Shown here: positions 33,701-45,400 of the stretch, piece by piece
Position numbering within the stretch: the stretch's first letter is position 1
Layout: the number at the start of each line of letters is the position of its first letter
Assembly: GCF_004027225.2 (NCBI RefSeq)
Contig: NC_044290.2
Span: forward strand, 8,448,906-8,512,905
Source: Strigops habroptila
Lineage: Eukaryota > Chordata > Aves > Psittaciformes > Psittacidae
DNA: 64,000 nucleotides
Direction: 5' to 3'
Program-made: the position numbers and the translations under genes
Notes under the pieces: model-generated
What the model saw: only the letters and a program-made list of their open reading frames with translations
The model's database searches: none
Told to the model about the DNA's origin: nothing

Positions 33701-35567
33701 GCATCATGTTGTTTGTTCAGATTAGAATAACGTTTTCAGTGCTTTGCAACTCTCCCGAGTGTCTGTCGCGTCCTCCCTAGGGTCAAACTTCAGCAACTGA
33801 AAACCCATGTGTTGGCAGCACAGGAGGAGCTGCGTGTCTGGTTCAGAGAGTGGTGAGATCATGCGAAAGCCTTGCTCAGCCCTTGCTGTGTGGAGCCGGG
33901 CAGGGGGATTTTCCCAAATGCTGCTCAGACCTGCTTGTCCTATTAATAACCTGTTGAATTGTCTTCCCACCTCTTTGCTTTTTGGGTATCCCTCCATAGG
34001 ATGGCTTTGGGGGTTAACAAAAAAAAAGGGGGGAGGAAAAATACCCCAATGTTCCAAGCCCTGAAACCTTGAACTTCGAAAGAGAAGGCATGTGCTTGGT
34101 TGTGCAAACAGAGCGTGGTGTGCCAGGGGTGAGCGGGCTGCCTGAGCCATGTGCTAGTCAGAGCCTTGCCTTTGTACATGGTAAAAGGACAGGGCCAAGC
34201 TGGGAGGATGCTCGGCCTCTGCAGCACAGAACTGCAATAACGGTTCCCACAGGTTAGACAGTAAATGTACAAAGTGTTTTATAAAGCCAGGGCTGCAGTG
34301 AGCCTACCACCAAACAGCTGGGGAGGAGGCATGAGCTTAGATGAGGCAGGAGAATGGGATTTGCAGTATCATCTGAATCCCACACATATGGCTGAGCAAA
34401 TTAACCCATGAGTAAATAAACCCCAAACTGTGGAAATCTTCACATGGCTACAGCAATGTGATTGCCGTTTCCATTCTGCCTGGCATTTAACGGACTGCTA
34501 AAGTTCGACCAAAAGGCATTTCTCGTGTCAAAATGAAAAATTACAGATCAAAAGGGTGACTTTGCAGACAAACATATCGATCTACAGCCTGGGTGACACA
34601 GACTTCCTGGAAGAGAGCCCAGAAGCATGTCTGTGTTTAAAGTCAAATGGCTGTAGCCTTTTACCACTGATGAATAAAAAATGTTTTTGTCTGCATGCCG
34701 AAGGCTCAAGCAGAAACAGAAATTACTCGATTTGTTCTGCTGGAGGAGCAGGTACGTGTTTGTGAATAGTAATCTACTGGATGCTGCAGTATCCACTAAT
34801 GTAAAAAATGACAGTGAGATAGGAAGTGTGACTTTTTCCCCCAGTTGAAAACTGTTTATGGCAACTGTAGGAGAGGCAACGTGAGTCTCTTCAATTCTGT
34901 GTTCAAGGGACAGAGCTACTTGTGGCCCCTTCTCTAGAAACACAAGGAGGGGAGCAGTGGTGAAGTTCCCCTGTGAGGATCCCAGTTGTATTTTTGCTTT
35001 GGTACAGGAGGAGTAACTCTTACAGCGGCCGGTTCCGGAGGTTGCTGCTGTCATCTCTAATTAGATACTAATGACAAGGTCCAGGGAGACAGGATGAGTG
35101 AAGGGCTCAGCACAGCACGCTGGTGCTGCTCCTCTGAGAGCAAGGTGTAACGTCATGAGTGGTGGCAGCGGGATTGTGTGACTGAGCCATGTGGGCACCC
35201 AGGAGAGGGAGCAGGAGTCTGTACTGCCATGTGGCTAGTGCGGAGCACTGCTCCATGCCTTGGGTTCCCAAGGGAACCCCTGAAAACAGAATTTAAATGG
35301 ACAAAAGGGTTCTGAATGGCAGCGTGTGGTTCTGTGAGGCCCAGAAGGTGCCAACTGACACTCCAGGCAGTGTGTCGGAAATGAACTTCAATTATGCAAG
35401 GGAGGAGGAGCAAGGGGATGGATGGGAGATTTCTAATCTGATCTCCTCCACAGTCTGTTTAACCTCAGCAGCACGGGGCCTGCTGCCCACAGAAGCCCTG
35501 CTCCTCTCCCTCTTTCTCTCTCAGGTGCTTATTCATGTTCCTAACCGTAAACTGCATGAAAGGAACA
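30736..35567. other. Intergenic sequence, no gene recognised
   Basis: Mixed sequence without recognisable genes. A 142-codon open frame (31640-32068) starts at TTG rather than ATG and has no family resemblance. A 17-bp palindrome lies at 33535-33551. An A/G homopolymer pair (A then G runs) lies near 34019-34034. Confidence 0.6.
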
Positions 35568-35716
35568 GAGGCTATGGCGCCTCCATCCTTGTAGGTATTC
35601 AGAAGCCATCTAGACAGAGTCCTGGGCAGCCTTCTTTAGGTGGCCCTGCTTGAGCAGGGAGTGGACCGGGTGACCTGCAGAGCTCCCTTCCAACCTCAAC
35701 CCTCTGTGATTCTGTT
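35568..35716 (+). mobile_element. CR1 LINE 3' end
   Basis: The sequence ggtggccctgcttgagcagg, gtggaccgggtgacctgcag, agctcccttccaacctcaac and a gattctgtt end match the conserved CR1 3'UTR as known from birds and other sauropsids. It is truncated at the 5' end, which is typical of CR1, and ends in the family's characteristic short 3' repeat rather than a poly(A) tail. It is an inert fossil and the best direct evidence for a sauropsid genome. Confidence 0.9.
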
Positions 35717-36883
35717 AAACTCCTCTGCCTTTGAAGTTTATACTGTTTGCTACTGCCTCAAAGACCCGGGGCCAAACCTGCTCCTGTACTAACAGCAGCG
35801 GCTTCTTCAGGGTGTGCTCTCTGTGACTGTGGCTTGCCATCTCATTTGTGGCAGCGGTAATTCAGACTCTAGTGCTCAGTTGGTACAATCATCTAAGTTA
35901 AAGAATTTAAACTGTAGGAATTCAGGGCAGGGACAGCCTAATATAGAATTTAATGTTCACTGTCTTCGAAGAAGCTATAATAAACCTAGATGGGAAGCTT
36001 AAGCAAGAGATGGAGCAATCAGCCAGCATTGAAAGTATGTTAGAGGGTTCTTTGGAGCCCCAGCCTCCAACTTTTGTGTGTTACTGCTGGGCACTGTGGC
36101 CATCAATTGAACCCAAGCAGTCATGCGAGTCTGATGGCACCGTGCATCCCCCTTATTGGAACTGTGAGTATGGTGCATGTTCCATGGAATCCTTGTCACT
36201 AATTTTACAAGGATTGTACCGAAGTTCAAACACGTATTTCATCATAGCAAAAGGAAAGCAGAAGGCACATGAGGCATAGCTGAGTTTAAAGCCTTGCTTT
36301 GTAATCTCAGTGTATATGTGGGAGGAGTAATACTGTGGCAGCATCTTTAATTTTAAGACAGCATCTTGTATAGTCCTGTGAAGAGCATCCCCTCTCAGTA
36401 GTCACCGCAGTGCCTTGCTGCCCACATAAGACCTGTGCAGTGAGAAATGAGCTCCCACTCCATGCCTGAGCCTGCTCCCTGTGAGCCTCTGCTTGAGCTG
36501 AATTCCTGACTCCTGTCCTTTCATCACTCCAGGCCCAACTAAAAGAGTGCTTGTGAGCTACCAAATATAGAATGCAAATATAGACTCCACCATTTCACAA
36601 CTGGAACTTGCAAATGCTGGAGTGGATTTCATGGTCTGAAGCCCCCCAGGGAGGGAGCATTACAGTAAATAATGTTAGTGTATTTGTTTAATCCCTGGCG
36701 ATTGTGGAACATAGGATTAAAGTGGGCTAAGGGGATTTCCCCACTGACAGCTGCTCCTCTGTGCACAAACACACACACCATTTTTTTCTATGTAACTCAT
36801 TCAGCCCTAAAGAATTTAAACTGCATATGGCCCTGTGCATAACATGACTGTTGATTCCACATCTGGTTACACCTATCTGTCTC

Positions 36884-36917
36884 CCCCAGTAATTGTCTTT
36901 AATAGAGACAATTGGGG
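36884..36917. repeat. Inverted repeat with potential hairpin
   Basis: AATTGTCT (36891-36898) and AGACAATT (36906-36913) are perfect 8-bp arms around a 7-base loop. Outside them CCCC (36884-36887) can pair with GGGG (36914-36917) across a 3-base bulge. Function is unknown. Confidence 0.6.
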
Positions 36918-39022
36918 ATGAGGTAGTTGTACTAAGAAGAGACATAGCTCTGTGTTTGAACAGGAAACCATTATTTATGAGCTTAATCATAGCTTGTTAG
37001 TGCTGTGATTTTTCTCCTCTCCCCCATACATGCACAAGCACACATGCTTTAAATATGAAGGCCCCATTTATGGTGGGGCATTCATCTTGTATTGACAGTG
37101 TGGCAGAGGTTCTTTGAATGGGTAGAGCCTTGGCCAGTGAGCAGAGAACCAGACCATGTCTGAGCAGTGACCAGATGCTGGAGCTCACTGGTGTTACATG
37201 GGTGCTCAGAGCTGAACAACCAGGTTGCAGTAAAGATCCTAAGAGGACTGCAGTTTTGCTAAGTCATTAGTAGACTTGGTGCTCAGTGTTGCTGCAGAGG
37301 TACATGGGGTCAGGCCAGCTCCTTCCAGCACATCGTATTTTAACATTTTGGAACTTTTAATATTAAACTTGTTCATATTGTTCTGATTAAAAAAACATCT
37401 GACTGAGTCTCCAGCATGGATCCATATTTTCAGGTGAAGAGCAGCCAATTTCAGCCTATGCCATCAGTGGAGTTTCAGTTACTTCTCTTGCTTCATCATG
37501 TTCAAGTTTAACTTCTTTGACAATCCAGTCTCTTTGTCAACAAGGCCAGATGCCGAAATACCAAGCTCTTGGCTACAAGCCACACTTGCTTATAAGCTGC
37601 TTAGTACCACACGCTGGAGAGTTAACAAATCAATGGATCTACTTGCAGAGAAAGTATTGCATAAACACAGGCAGGGTTGAGAAAGAAAAACTCAGCTTAA
37701 TGCATGCATGCAATTAGCCCACACTGCATCCACAGGGTCTAAGGGTGTCCCCGTCAGCAAATGCAGGCCAGCTTCCCTCCTGACTTTGGAGGTATCACAC
37801 CAGAGTTCCACTCTGTGAAGCCTTTGTGGAGACTTAGAAGCTGCTGCATCTGGTTCATGGCTCTTGTAAAAATGTTTTCTTCTTTTCCAAACAGGGCTAT
37901 TTTCAGAAGTGATAGAATCTATTGTTACGCAGTTATTGTTCTGGGCTGTTGTTGGCCTAATGTTATTAATGTATTAGCCCTTTGGCTGCCAAACTGCTTG
38001 AAACAAACGACTTATGTTTATTTTTAGAATTGTGAAAGTTGTGGTGCTTTACAACTTGATATGCTTGTGATTGCATCTGAACTGAATGCAGAGCTAATCC
38101 TCTTCCCAGCTCCCAGCCAGGCAGGGGCTGTAGTCATGCATTCCCAGCACACGGGTTCTGCACACTGTGGAGAGCAGCCAGCAGGTATTTGTGAGAGGAG
38201 ATGAAGTCCTAAGACCTGACCTTCTCAGGTACAGAAGTTCCTCCTGCCAAGGGAAGACTTGCCTGAAATGTGCTGTATCCAGTTACCACCAAAGGGCTGC
38301 TGGTGCTGCCAGTGGAAGCAGGATAGGGCTGCCATCAGCTGAGCACATCCCATGGGATTGGGTTCCCTGTGTAAGAGCTCCCGCTGGGCAAAAGTGTTGT
38401 GTGAAAATCTTGCCCTGTTCTCATGGAAATTAAGAGGCGCTTCACATCAGTACCAGTGGGGGCGAGATGAAGGCAAGAGGCAACATGTATGAGGCTGCTG
38501 GAAGCAGCAACTTAAACAGTTGGTCAGGAGATCACTGAGCAGGATGCCATCAGCTTAATTAGGAAGAAACTTCTCCATTCCCTGGCTCACGTGCTTCCTT
38601 CCATACACATAGGGAAACATCACTCGCTATGAATGTGTTGTGCTCAGCATTGGTCTTTGGTGTTCTGAGCAGCTCTTTGATAGAGATAAAGGGCAAGAAC
38701 AGTATTAAAAACCAATAAGAGTTTGGTGACTGTAATCTGTAGTCTCTGTAACAGTCTCTTAATTTCTAGAAGTTGAGGCCTTTTCTCATTCAACCCAAGT
38801 GATTTCATGTGGAAATCTTCATTTCTGTCACTACTCGCTGGGCATCATCACTGCAGAACATGTTATTATGTGTCACCATTCCTGATGGTCAAGAAATTCT
38901 TCATTTCTGTACCTTCCATCATTGCATCTTATTTTCAAACTGCTTATACAACTTCTCTCTTTCAAACCTTTTTGCCCATGGTCCATGATTCACTTTGCAT
39001 TCTACTATAAGTTTTAAACACG

Positions 39023-39069
39023 ATGTTCCTTGGCTCTAAATATGCATCAGGCTTCCAGCCAAGGAACAT
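39023..39069. repeat. Perfect 13-bp inverted repeat, 21-base loop
   Basis: ATGTTCCTTGGCT (39023-39035) and AGCCAAGGAACAT (39057-39069) are exact reverse complements. Beyond the arms, TTTA-ACAC on the left and GTGTAAA on the right can pair after an asymmetric internal loop. It is not a known microRNA by seed. Function is unknown. Confidence 0.75.
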
Positions 39070-40785
39070 GTTCTTCTGTGTAAAGGATGGCTTTGCGGGG
39101 GTGATTGAGAGCAGTTACTTGACAGATCAGTTCAAGTTCTTTCTTGTGTTCTTGTCCACACAAGACAGGTGGAGTCCTTTGCCACATCCACAGTGGTGCT
39201 GGTATCATAAAGCTTTGAACATGCAAGGGCTTCTAGTGCAGCCTGCATACACATGGCTATTTTATGTGGCTTCTGTATAGACACAGGACAAAAATCCAGT
39301 GTAGACAGCAGAGATGTGCATGTGTTCTGCTGAATCCAGATATTTAAAAGATGAGTCCTCTGGATGCTGGCTTTGATTTTTTTTGTTAACTTTAGCTTTT
39401 GAAGCCTAGTTTGGAGCTTCTTGATTAGCTGAGGTTTTCCTACTGGATACAAAAGATACAACTGAGACATTCCAATGTGTTGGTAATCCCATCCCACCAC
39501 ATAAGCTCACTGTGGTCTGCACCTCTTGTGGGCCTGCTGCTCAGCTCAATGGAGCTGTGTTCCTGCTGCCATCTTCAGTGAACATCACCTTGGTTGCCAA
39601 CATCTTGCAGGAACAGGGGGTGATCTCCCCTCTCTCTGCAAGACAAAACCTTGAAGCCAGTCCTTGCGTTTCTGATGGCTTTAACACGTTGCTGGAGGGG
39701 CCACTACTTTGTACCACACTGGAGTAAGCTGTCCAGGGTATGGTCATGCAAAGAACTGAAGCTCTCTGTGGTGTGCGTGTGTGTGCTTTGTCCCCTTTTC
39801 TGTAGCAAAGATTGAAGGAAGGTGCAGTAACTGTTGAGCCCTCATGAGCTGTGGGCAGGGCCCCACACATGCTGGGTTGGTACAGAGAGCACATTAAAGT
39901 TTCATTCCAAAAAGTCCAGAAAGATGAGGCAGGTGTGGATGTGCAGAGGAATAATGCCAGACCAAAAAGTAGGAAGAAGGAAAATTCTCCTTTTCGCGGC
40001 ATTTCAGCTGTTTCTTCTGACTTGACCCCAGGTCTTGTAGTATTTTCTCAAAGCACTTTGTCTAACTGAGCATATGTATGAATTAGTAGGGCTGTACAAA
40101 ACCTTTATAGAGTGTGTACATTGTGTTGCTGTACTGTGCTCGGGTTTTCTCAGTCCTACAGACGTTTCACCCACCAGTCTCACGGGGTATGTAAATGAAA
40201 ACAGGGAGGACACGGAGGGGGAGAGCGTGTCCTCTGACATCGCTGTGACAGGGACAAGGACTCTACACGGCTACTTGGAGGCATGCAGGAGGCTGGACAG
40301 GGAGATGTCCATGTTGATGAGGAGCAGGTCAGGCCTGCGGGGCGTGTGGAGGGGATGCCGCCGCCGCCGCCGGGTGGTCTCCGGGGGGAATGGATGGATG
40401 CGTGGGGCTTGCAGCGCGGCCGAGGGGACCCGGCGTTCGTACCGGCGCACGGGAGGGCCGGCCCGGGCAGCTCCGCAGTCGCGGCTCCGTCGGCGTGTGC
40501 GTCCGGCCCCGCTCCTCCGCGCTGCCCAGGGAACCCCCGGGCACCCCCGGGCCCGGTGCGGTCCCCGCCCGGCGCCAGCGGCGAGGAGCGGCCGCCAGGG
40601 GGCGCCGTCCGCCCTCGGTGTCCGCGGGGCGCGCGGGCCGGCGCGGCGGGGCTGCCCCGGCGGAGGCGCCGGCGGGAGGAGCGCGGGGAAGGGCGGGCGG
40701 CGGCGGGACGGCGGCGGGCACCGGCCGCGGGGCCCCGAGCGCATTTCCTGCCTGGTGCGGGGCCGGATGGGCCGGCGGCAGCGGC

Positions 40786-40808
40786 GGGGAGGGCCGGGGG
40801 CGGGAGGG
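40786..40808 (+). other. G-quadruplex motif with 1-2 base loops
   Basis: Five G runs (4, 3, 5, 3, 3) are separated by A, CC, C and A. Very short loops are the pattern linked to the most stable parallel quadruplexes. It lies about 1.15 kb upstream of mir-193a within the island. Confidence 0.65.
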
Positions 40809-41121
40809 CAGCCTGGGAGAGCCTCCAAAGCCGAGCCGAGCCGGGGCTGCAGCGGGAGCTGCCCGGCGCAGGGGTGGGGACTGGCCGCTTCCTTAAACGG
40901 CGCGGGAGCGGCGGAGCCGGCCCGCACCGCCCCGGTGCGCTGGGCCGCGCCGACCCTCCCGGGACGCGGCCGCAACACGTGGAGCAAACTTTCGAGGGAT
41001 GTGCGTCTGCCGCCGGACAGAAACTCCGCCGCACCGGGACTGCGCCCGCACGCTGCTCGGAGCAGCTCGTCTGTGCCGGTTTGATGGCTCCGGGGGGTGG
41101 GGGCGGCTGCTTTTTGGGTTG

Positions 41122-41174
41122 TTTTTCCTTCTTTTTTTTTTTTTTTCTCCCCCCCCCTTTTTTTTTTTTTCCTT
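41122..41174. repeat. 53-base pure pyrimidine tract
   Basis: A long T run, a CT step, a C run of about nine and a second long T run give a roughly mirror-symmetric homopyrimidine block. Such tracts can form triplex (H-DNA) and are prone to length change and assembly error. Confidence 0.85.
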
Positions 41175-41942
41175 AATTTCTGCTTTTGGCTGTTGAGGTT
41201 TTTTTCCTCTTTCCCTACTTCTCTGTTGGTCGGGACTTTTGAAGCTCGCTGGGCGAAGTCAGCGTTTGAAAAGCCGAGAGAAATGTTGTAATGTCCCTTG
41301 TGGCAGCGGGTTTGGCTTTTTGGTTTTTTTCCTTTATTTTTTAATTTTGTCTTTTGCAAGGGCAAAGAGGAAGGGTGGAAAAAATCCCAGCGTGGTCAGT
41401 GCCGGGTTAAATACTCAGCTGGGCTGCGGGGGGCAGGAGCGGGGACCGCGGTCGCCCGCTGCTTCTCCCCAGTCGGTGGTAGTTCAGTCCGGGTCCTTCC
41501 GTGCGGAGTCGCGGGGACCTGCGGGCCCGGGCAGGGAGGCGGCCGCAGGGCTCCCCCCCCGAGCCCTTTTCCCGTGCTCCCTCCTCCCTCAGAGCAGGTA
41601 ACGGAGGGGCTGTTCGAATCGTTCGGGGCGTTTTCGCTTCCCCCCTTCCCCGCGTACGAAGTTCCCGCAGGAGAGGGAGCGGGATCATGCTCGGCGGTGC
41701 CGAGTCACGATGCGCGTCGGGGCCCGGCCCGGGGGCTGCGGGCCCGGCCCGAGGTGCGGGGCTGGCTCCGGGACCCCTCGCAAGTTCGGGGAGGGGCGGC
41801 GCGGGTCGCTGCCCCCCGGCCGGGGCGGTGGCTGATGCCCAGGGGGTGGCCCCGGTGCGGGGAGCTCGGCGCTGGCGGCGGGCACCGGCCGGGGAAAGGA
41901 GTTCGATGAAATACAGTAATAAGAAATCGCAGCCCGCGCCTG

Positions 41943-42032
41943 ATGGGCGAGTTGAGGGCTGGGTCTTTGCGGGCGAGATGAGAGGTTTGTGTCTTCAACT
42001 GGCCTACAAAGTCCCAGTTCTCGGCTCCCAGG
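41943..42032 (+). ncRNA. MIR193A: microRNA precursor mir-193a
   Basis: A hairpin with both mature arms recognisable. The 5p arm is at 41960-41981 (starts TGGGTCTTTGCGGGC) and the 3p arm at 41997-42018 (AACTGGCCTACAAAG then TCCCAGT). The arms pair along almost their whole length with scattered mismatches typical of Drosha/Dicer substrates, and the stem continues outward through gag/ctc segments. The paralogue miR-193b differs in the 3p arm (GGCCCTCAAAG), so this is 193a. Seed ACTGGCC. The terminal loop differs from the human one, as expected. It lies in a CpG island 14.3 kb upstream of mir-365b on the same strand, matching the mammalian cluster. Confidence 0.97.
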
Positions 42033-42213
42033 ACCTGCCGGGTTCGCAGCGGGCGAAGACGGAGCGCGGCGGCGCCGCTGCCCGGAGCTGCGGGGATCCG
42101 GCCCAGCCCGGCGCAGGCATCGCTCGGTCGGGCCGTGCCCGGAGCCGCCGCTTTCCCGGCGCTGGGGCCGGCGGGTGCCGTAGGGACAGGGCGGAGCTGG
42201 TTCTCCGCGAACC

Positions 42214-42219
42214 GTAAGT
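42214..42219 (+). promoter_or_regulatory. Candidate 5' splice donor downstream of mir-193a
   Basis: ACC|GTAAGT-G reads as a strong donor about 180 bases after the hairpin, just where the CpG island fades. If used, mir-193a would be exonic in the first exon of the host transcript. It would be intronic if the donor at 41598 (CAG|gtaacg) is used instead. Neither use is proven. Confidence 0.35.
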
Positions 42220-42420
42220 GCGTTTCGATTTCTTCCACCTCCGAAAGGGCCTGAACCGTGCGCGTCTGACCGGTGCCGGCGGCCGTCCCCGCGGCGCCGC
42301 TCCGGGCCCCGACGTACTCGGCCGCGGCCGGCGCTGGGCTCGGGGGACGCTGTGCCCGGGCCGGGCCTTGGCAGGGAGCGAGCGCCCGGTTTCGCTCCCG
42401 CAAGGCCATGTGCATCCTTC

Positions 42421-45400
42421 TCACTGCTTTTGCTTTCAGAAAACGCATCTGGTTTTTCTTGCCTTTTTAAACAATTATTATTGATAAATCAAGTCACATA
42501 ATAAGTGGTTTGGCAGCTGGTAATTCTCATCCTCTTCACCCAAGTGCTTTTACCCCCCTTCCTGCCGATGTACCTTACTATTTGTCTTTGATTTCGATTC
42601 GGCACACTGCACTGCCGGAGACACTGCTCTGTGCTCCTACTTTGGGCGCAGTGTATGTACAACTCTGTATATAACTCTTTACTTATCCAGCATCGTATTT
42701 ATACCTTCTGTGCCCTTCTGTGTTATGTTACATTACATTTTAAGTTCTCAGATCAGAATTATTTTGAGGGTCCTCATAGTTCTGATTTATGTAGAGGTGT
42801 TTCTACTTCTGTCTGGTAAAGTCAATGATACTGGCCTAGAATAAGGAAAAAGGCCAGGTGGCCACAGTATTTTGCTGGCTGAGCTCTATAAAAGCAAATG
42901 GAAAATTAAAATCTTCCTCTGTTTTTTTTAAGCCACTTAGAATTTAATTCTCTCTCTAGTGTAGCATTGCAGGAGTCCGCATTCTGCGTGTGTGTACACA
43001 GATATTTACACACTCCATGCAACTTTCATGCTCTGATCTCGGGAGATTTTTGCAAACAAACCCTGTTTGCAGTGCTACAATGTGTAACATTTGCCCATAA
43101 AAATAGCAGTATCTGTGTTTCGGTTAGGAAAAAATGGCAAACAGTAGCACAGATCTCTGCACACTTTTTTCTTCTTCAGCTCTCTATATCCAGACTTTTG
43201 TGCACAGCATACTAAAGTGTACATTACCAGCTATTCCTCTGGTGTATGTTGGGGCACACAGACTGTGCCCCTGTGTGCAGCCCCTGCGGTGCCTGTTTGG
43301 CTCTGGGGGCAGCAGGCGCAGTCAGGTCTGCTTGGGCCTGTTCTCTTTATAAACCTATTCGTAAGAACTGGCTGGGAGCTTCCTTTGAAACCCAAATGTA
43401 AAGCAAAATTTGTTGCCTGTTTGTTCTCCCCGTCTGCTCATTCTCCCAAAGAACTCTGGTGGCCGCAGAAAGGGAAAGTTTGTGAAAGTAAGGAGTAAAC
43501 GCAAAACTTCTGTTGCCCTTTGAGGCGAGGCGGCCGTTAGGGACCGTTGTGCTGCCTGTTTGCAGCCCTCTTCTCCCCGCAGATCTGTAGCTCTGAACGA
43601 AATTAATCTGCAGTGAAATCACAGAAATCTGATTCTAATCATCCGCCCTGGAACGAGACGGAGCTACGAGAAGATGAGCAGAGTGTAAAAATACTTGAAG
43701 CACGCGGGGCTGTATCGTTAACATTAAAACCTGATGGCATGAAAGGGGGGGACGGGGAGTACATTTCTGTGCCTCTTTAGCAGGAGCCTTCCAACTTCTT
43801 GTAAAACTCCTGAGGTATCGGTGGCGAGCAGCAGTTTGTGCTGAGGTTGGTTGTGGTGCTCTTCAGGCTCTTGGACTAGCTGGTAGGCAAAGCTGGAGTT
43901 TTCCCTTTCCGAGATTTTCTTAATTGTGGTTTGCTTTGTGAAGCTGAGCGAACTGCTGGGTTTAGCTTCTGTCAGGTCGAACATAATGTGGAAATTATGT
44001 TTTTTCCCAGCAATACTTGGTTTCTTCCTGCCTTTAAGTAACTCTGGCAAGTTTTGCCCCCCCAACCCTATTTTGGAGCGCTGTATAGCATAACTTGAGT
44101 TACCGTCTTGATTTGAGTGCATCATTCAAGATTCAGTCGAAAGCTGGCTTCCCTGGGGAGTGAGTGCTCAGCATTTTGTGGTCATCAGGACTCGTTAAAC
44201 GTGTACACTTGAGCTTCCAGCTCCCCAGTCATTTTTAGGAGGTTTTTTTCTTAACAGCATTTGCCAGGGGGAAAGGACACAGATTTCCAAGCAACATTTA
44301 TCTGTTTGAACTAGCTGGATACATTCCTAGTTTCAGAATGTCTGTCAATTCCAGCAGCTATAAACGAATGTATTTTGTTTTCTTCATTCATCTACATTAC
44401 TAGTGATTATTTAGATGGTTGCCCCATGCGCTGCATTGACAGGCGCTTCTGCTGGTGCCCCAAAGAACATCCAGTGCGGTGCAGATGTGTTTCCCAGCAT
44501 CTGTTTTACACTGCTGAGTTTAAACATTCTCTCTGAATTACAGTTCAGGCTGGAAAGGAACATTCCCTCATGCCCCAAATGACTTTTTTTGGGGTCAAAT
44601 TACAAAGTAAAACTATTTTATTTTATTTTTAACTAATATTGCTCTGAAGGCTGGGTTGGGGGTAGGCCATGGTTTAGCACTTGCCAAATGCTAACGAAGA
44701 TGGTTCAAGCTTCTGCTGCAAGTTGTGGACAAGCTGTTAAATTATTGTTTTAGCTCTGAAGCTTTTATCATGTCCTTTGCTCTCTGGGATGCAGACTCAT
44801 TTATTCCTTCCCCCCCCCCCAAGTTAATAATGGGGCTTTGTTTTATTTTCACTTCTAAACTTTATGCCTCTCTTGCTAATCTTCCTGTGTGTACAAATAT
44901 GCTTTCTTCATCAGTCAGACTTGGCAATGCTTAGGCCACACTGAACTAGTTCTGGGCAGTACAGCAAGGCTCTCTATTTATCAGCGCCTTTCCGGGCAAG
45001 TTTATTACACTGTAGCAGTGACATTTTCAGCCTCCTGAAAGAGTTGGTAAATATTTGGCAGGTTCTACTCCTTCAACAAAAAAAAAAAAAGGCCATATTT
45101 TATCTGTGATAAGGCCTGAAAGAAAACTATCTGAGCATTAAGGGCTTGAGTTGTTGGGCAGAAGGGTGGGGTTTGTGCAGGATATTCTTTGAATTGCACT
45201 GAGTGAAGTCAAATGTTTGCCTGCAGTTTAGGAGCCGCTGTTCCTCTATGTTTGCAAATAGAGACCTTCAAGCCAGGGTTGTATTTTAAGTTGCAGGAGG
45301 GCACAGAGCACAGCAAGTCTGCAGTGGCTGGGTTACAAATCCATGTAATCAGGGGCAGGTTAGACTCAGACCAGGCCTGGTATCGGCTCTGTTGTTCAGT

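Larger units (their letters stand above)
35717..40180. other. Intergenic sequence upstream of the mir-193a island
   Basis: AT-rich intergenic DNA. No coding exon is supported. It contains two hairpin-forming inverted repeats (36884-36917 and 39023-39069, given separately) and a short TG-rich stretch near 39773-39787. Confidence 0.6.
40190..42420 (+). promoter_or_regulatory. CpG island over mir-193a, candidate pri-miRNA promoter
   Basis: Two CpG-dense lobes (about 40330-41100 and 41400-42420) are separated by a T-rich, C-run segment. The island contains a CCG repeat (about 40353-40370), a compact G-quadruplex motif (40786-40808) and mir-193a near its 3' end. Strand is inferred from the microRNA. 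Donor-like sites CAG|gtaacg (41598) and ACC|gtaagtg (42214) fit first-exon boundaries of a host transcript. Mammalian MIR193A also lies in a CpG island, where methylation silences it in tumours. No TATA box was recognised. Confidence 0.75.

Noticed and set aside
40074..41365. Open frames of 284-364 codons on both strands over the mir-193a island
   Set aside because: Several frames on both strands are open at once, as expected where stops are depleted by GC. The peptides are low-complexity Arg/Gly/Pro/Ala.
41298..42448. Open frames of 203-247 codons around mir-193a
   Set aside because: They cross the microRNA hairpin and the island on both strands and show no domain.
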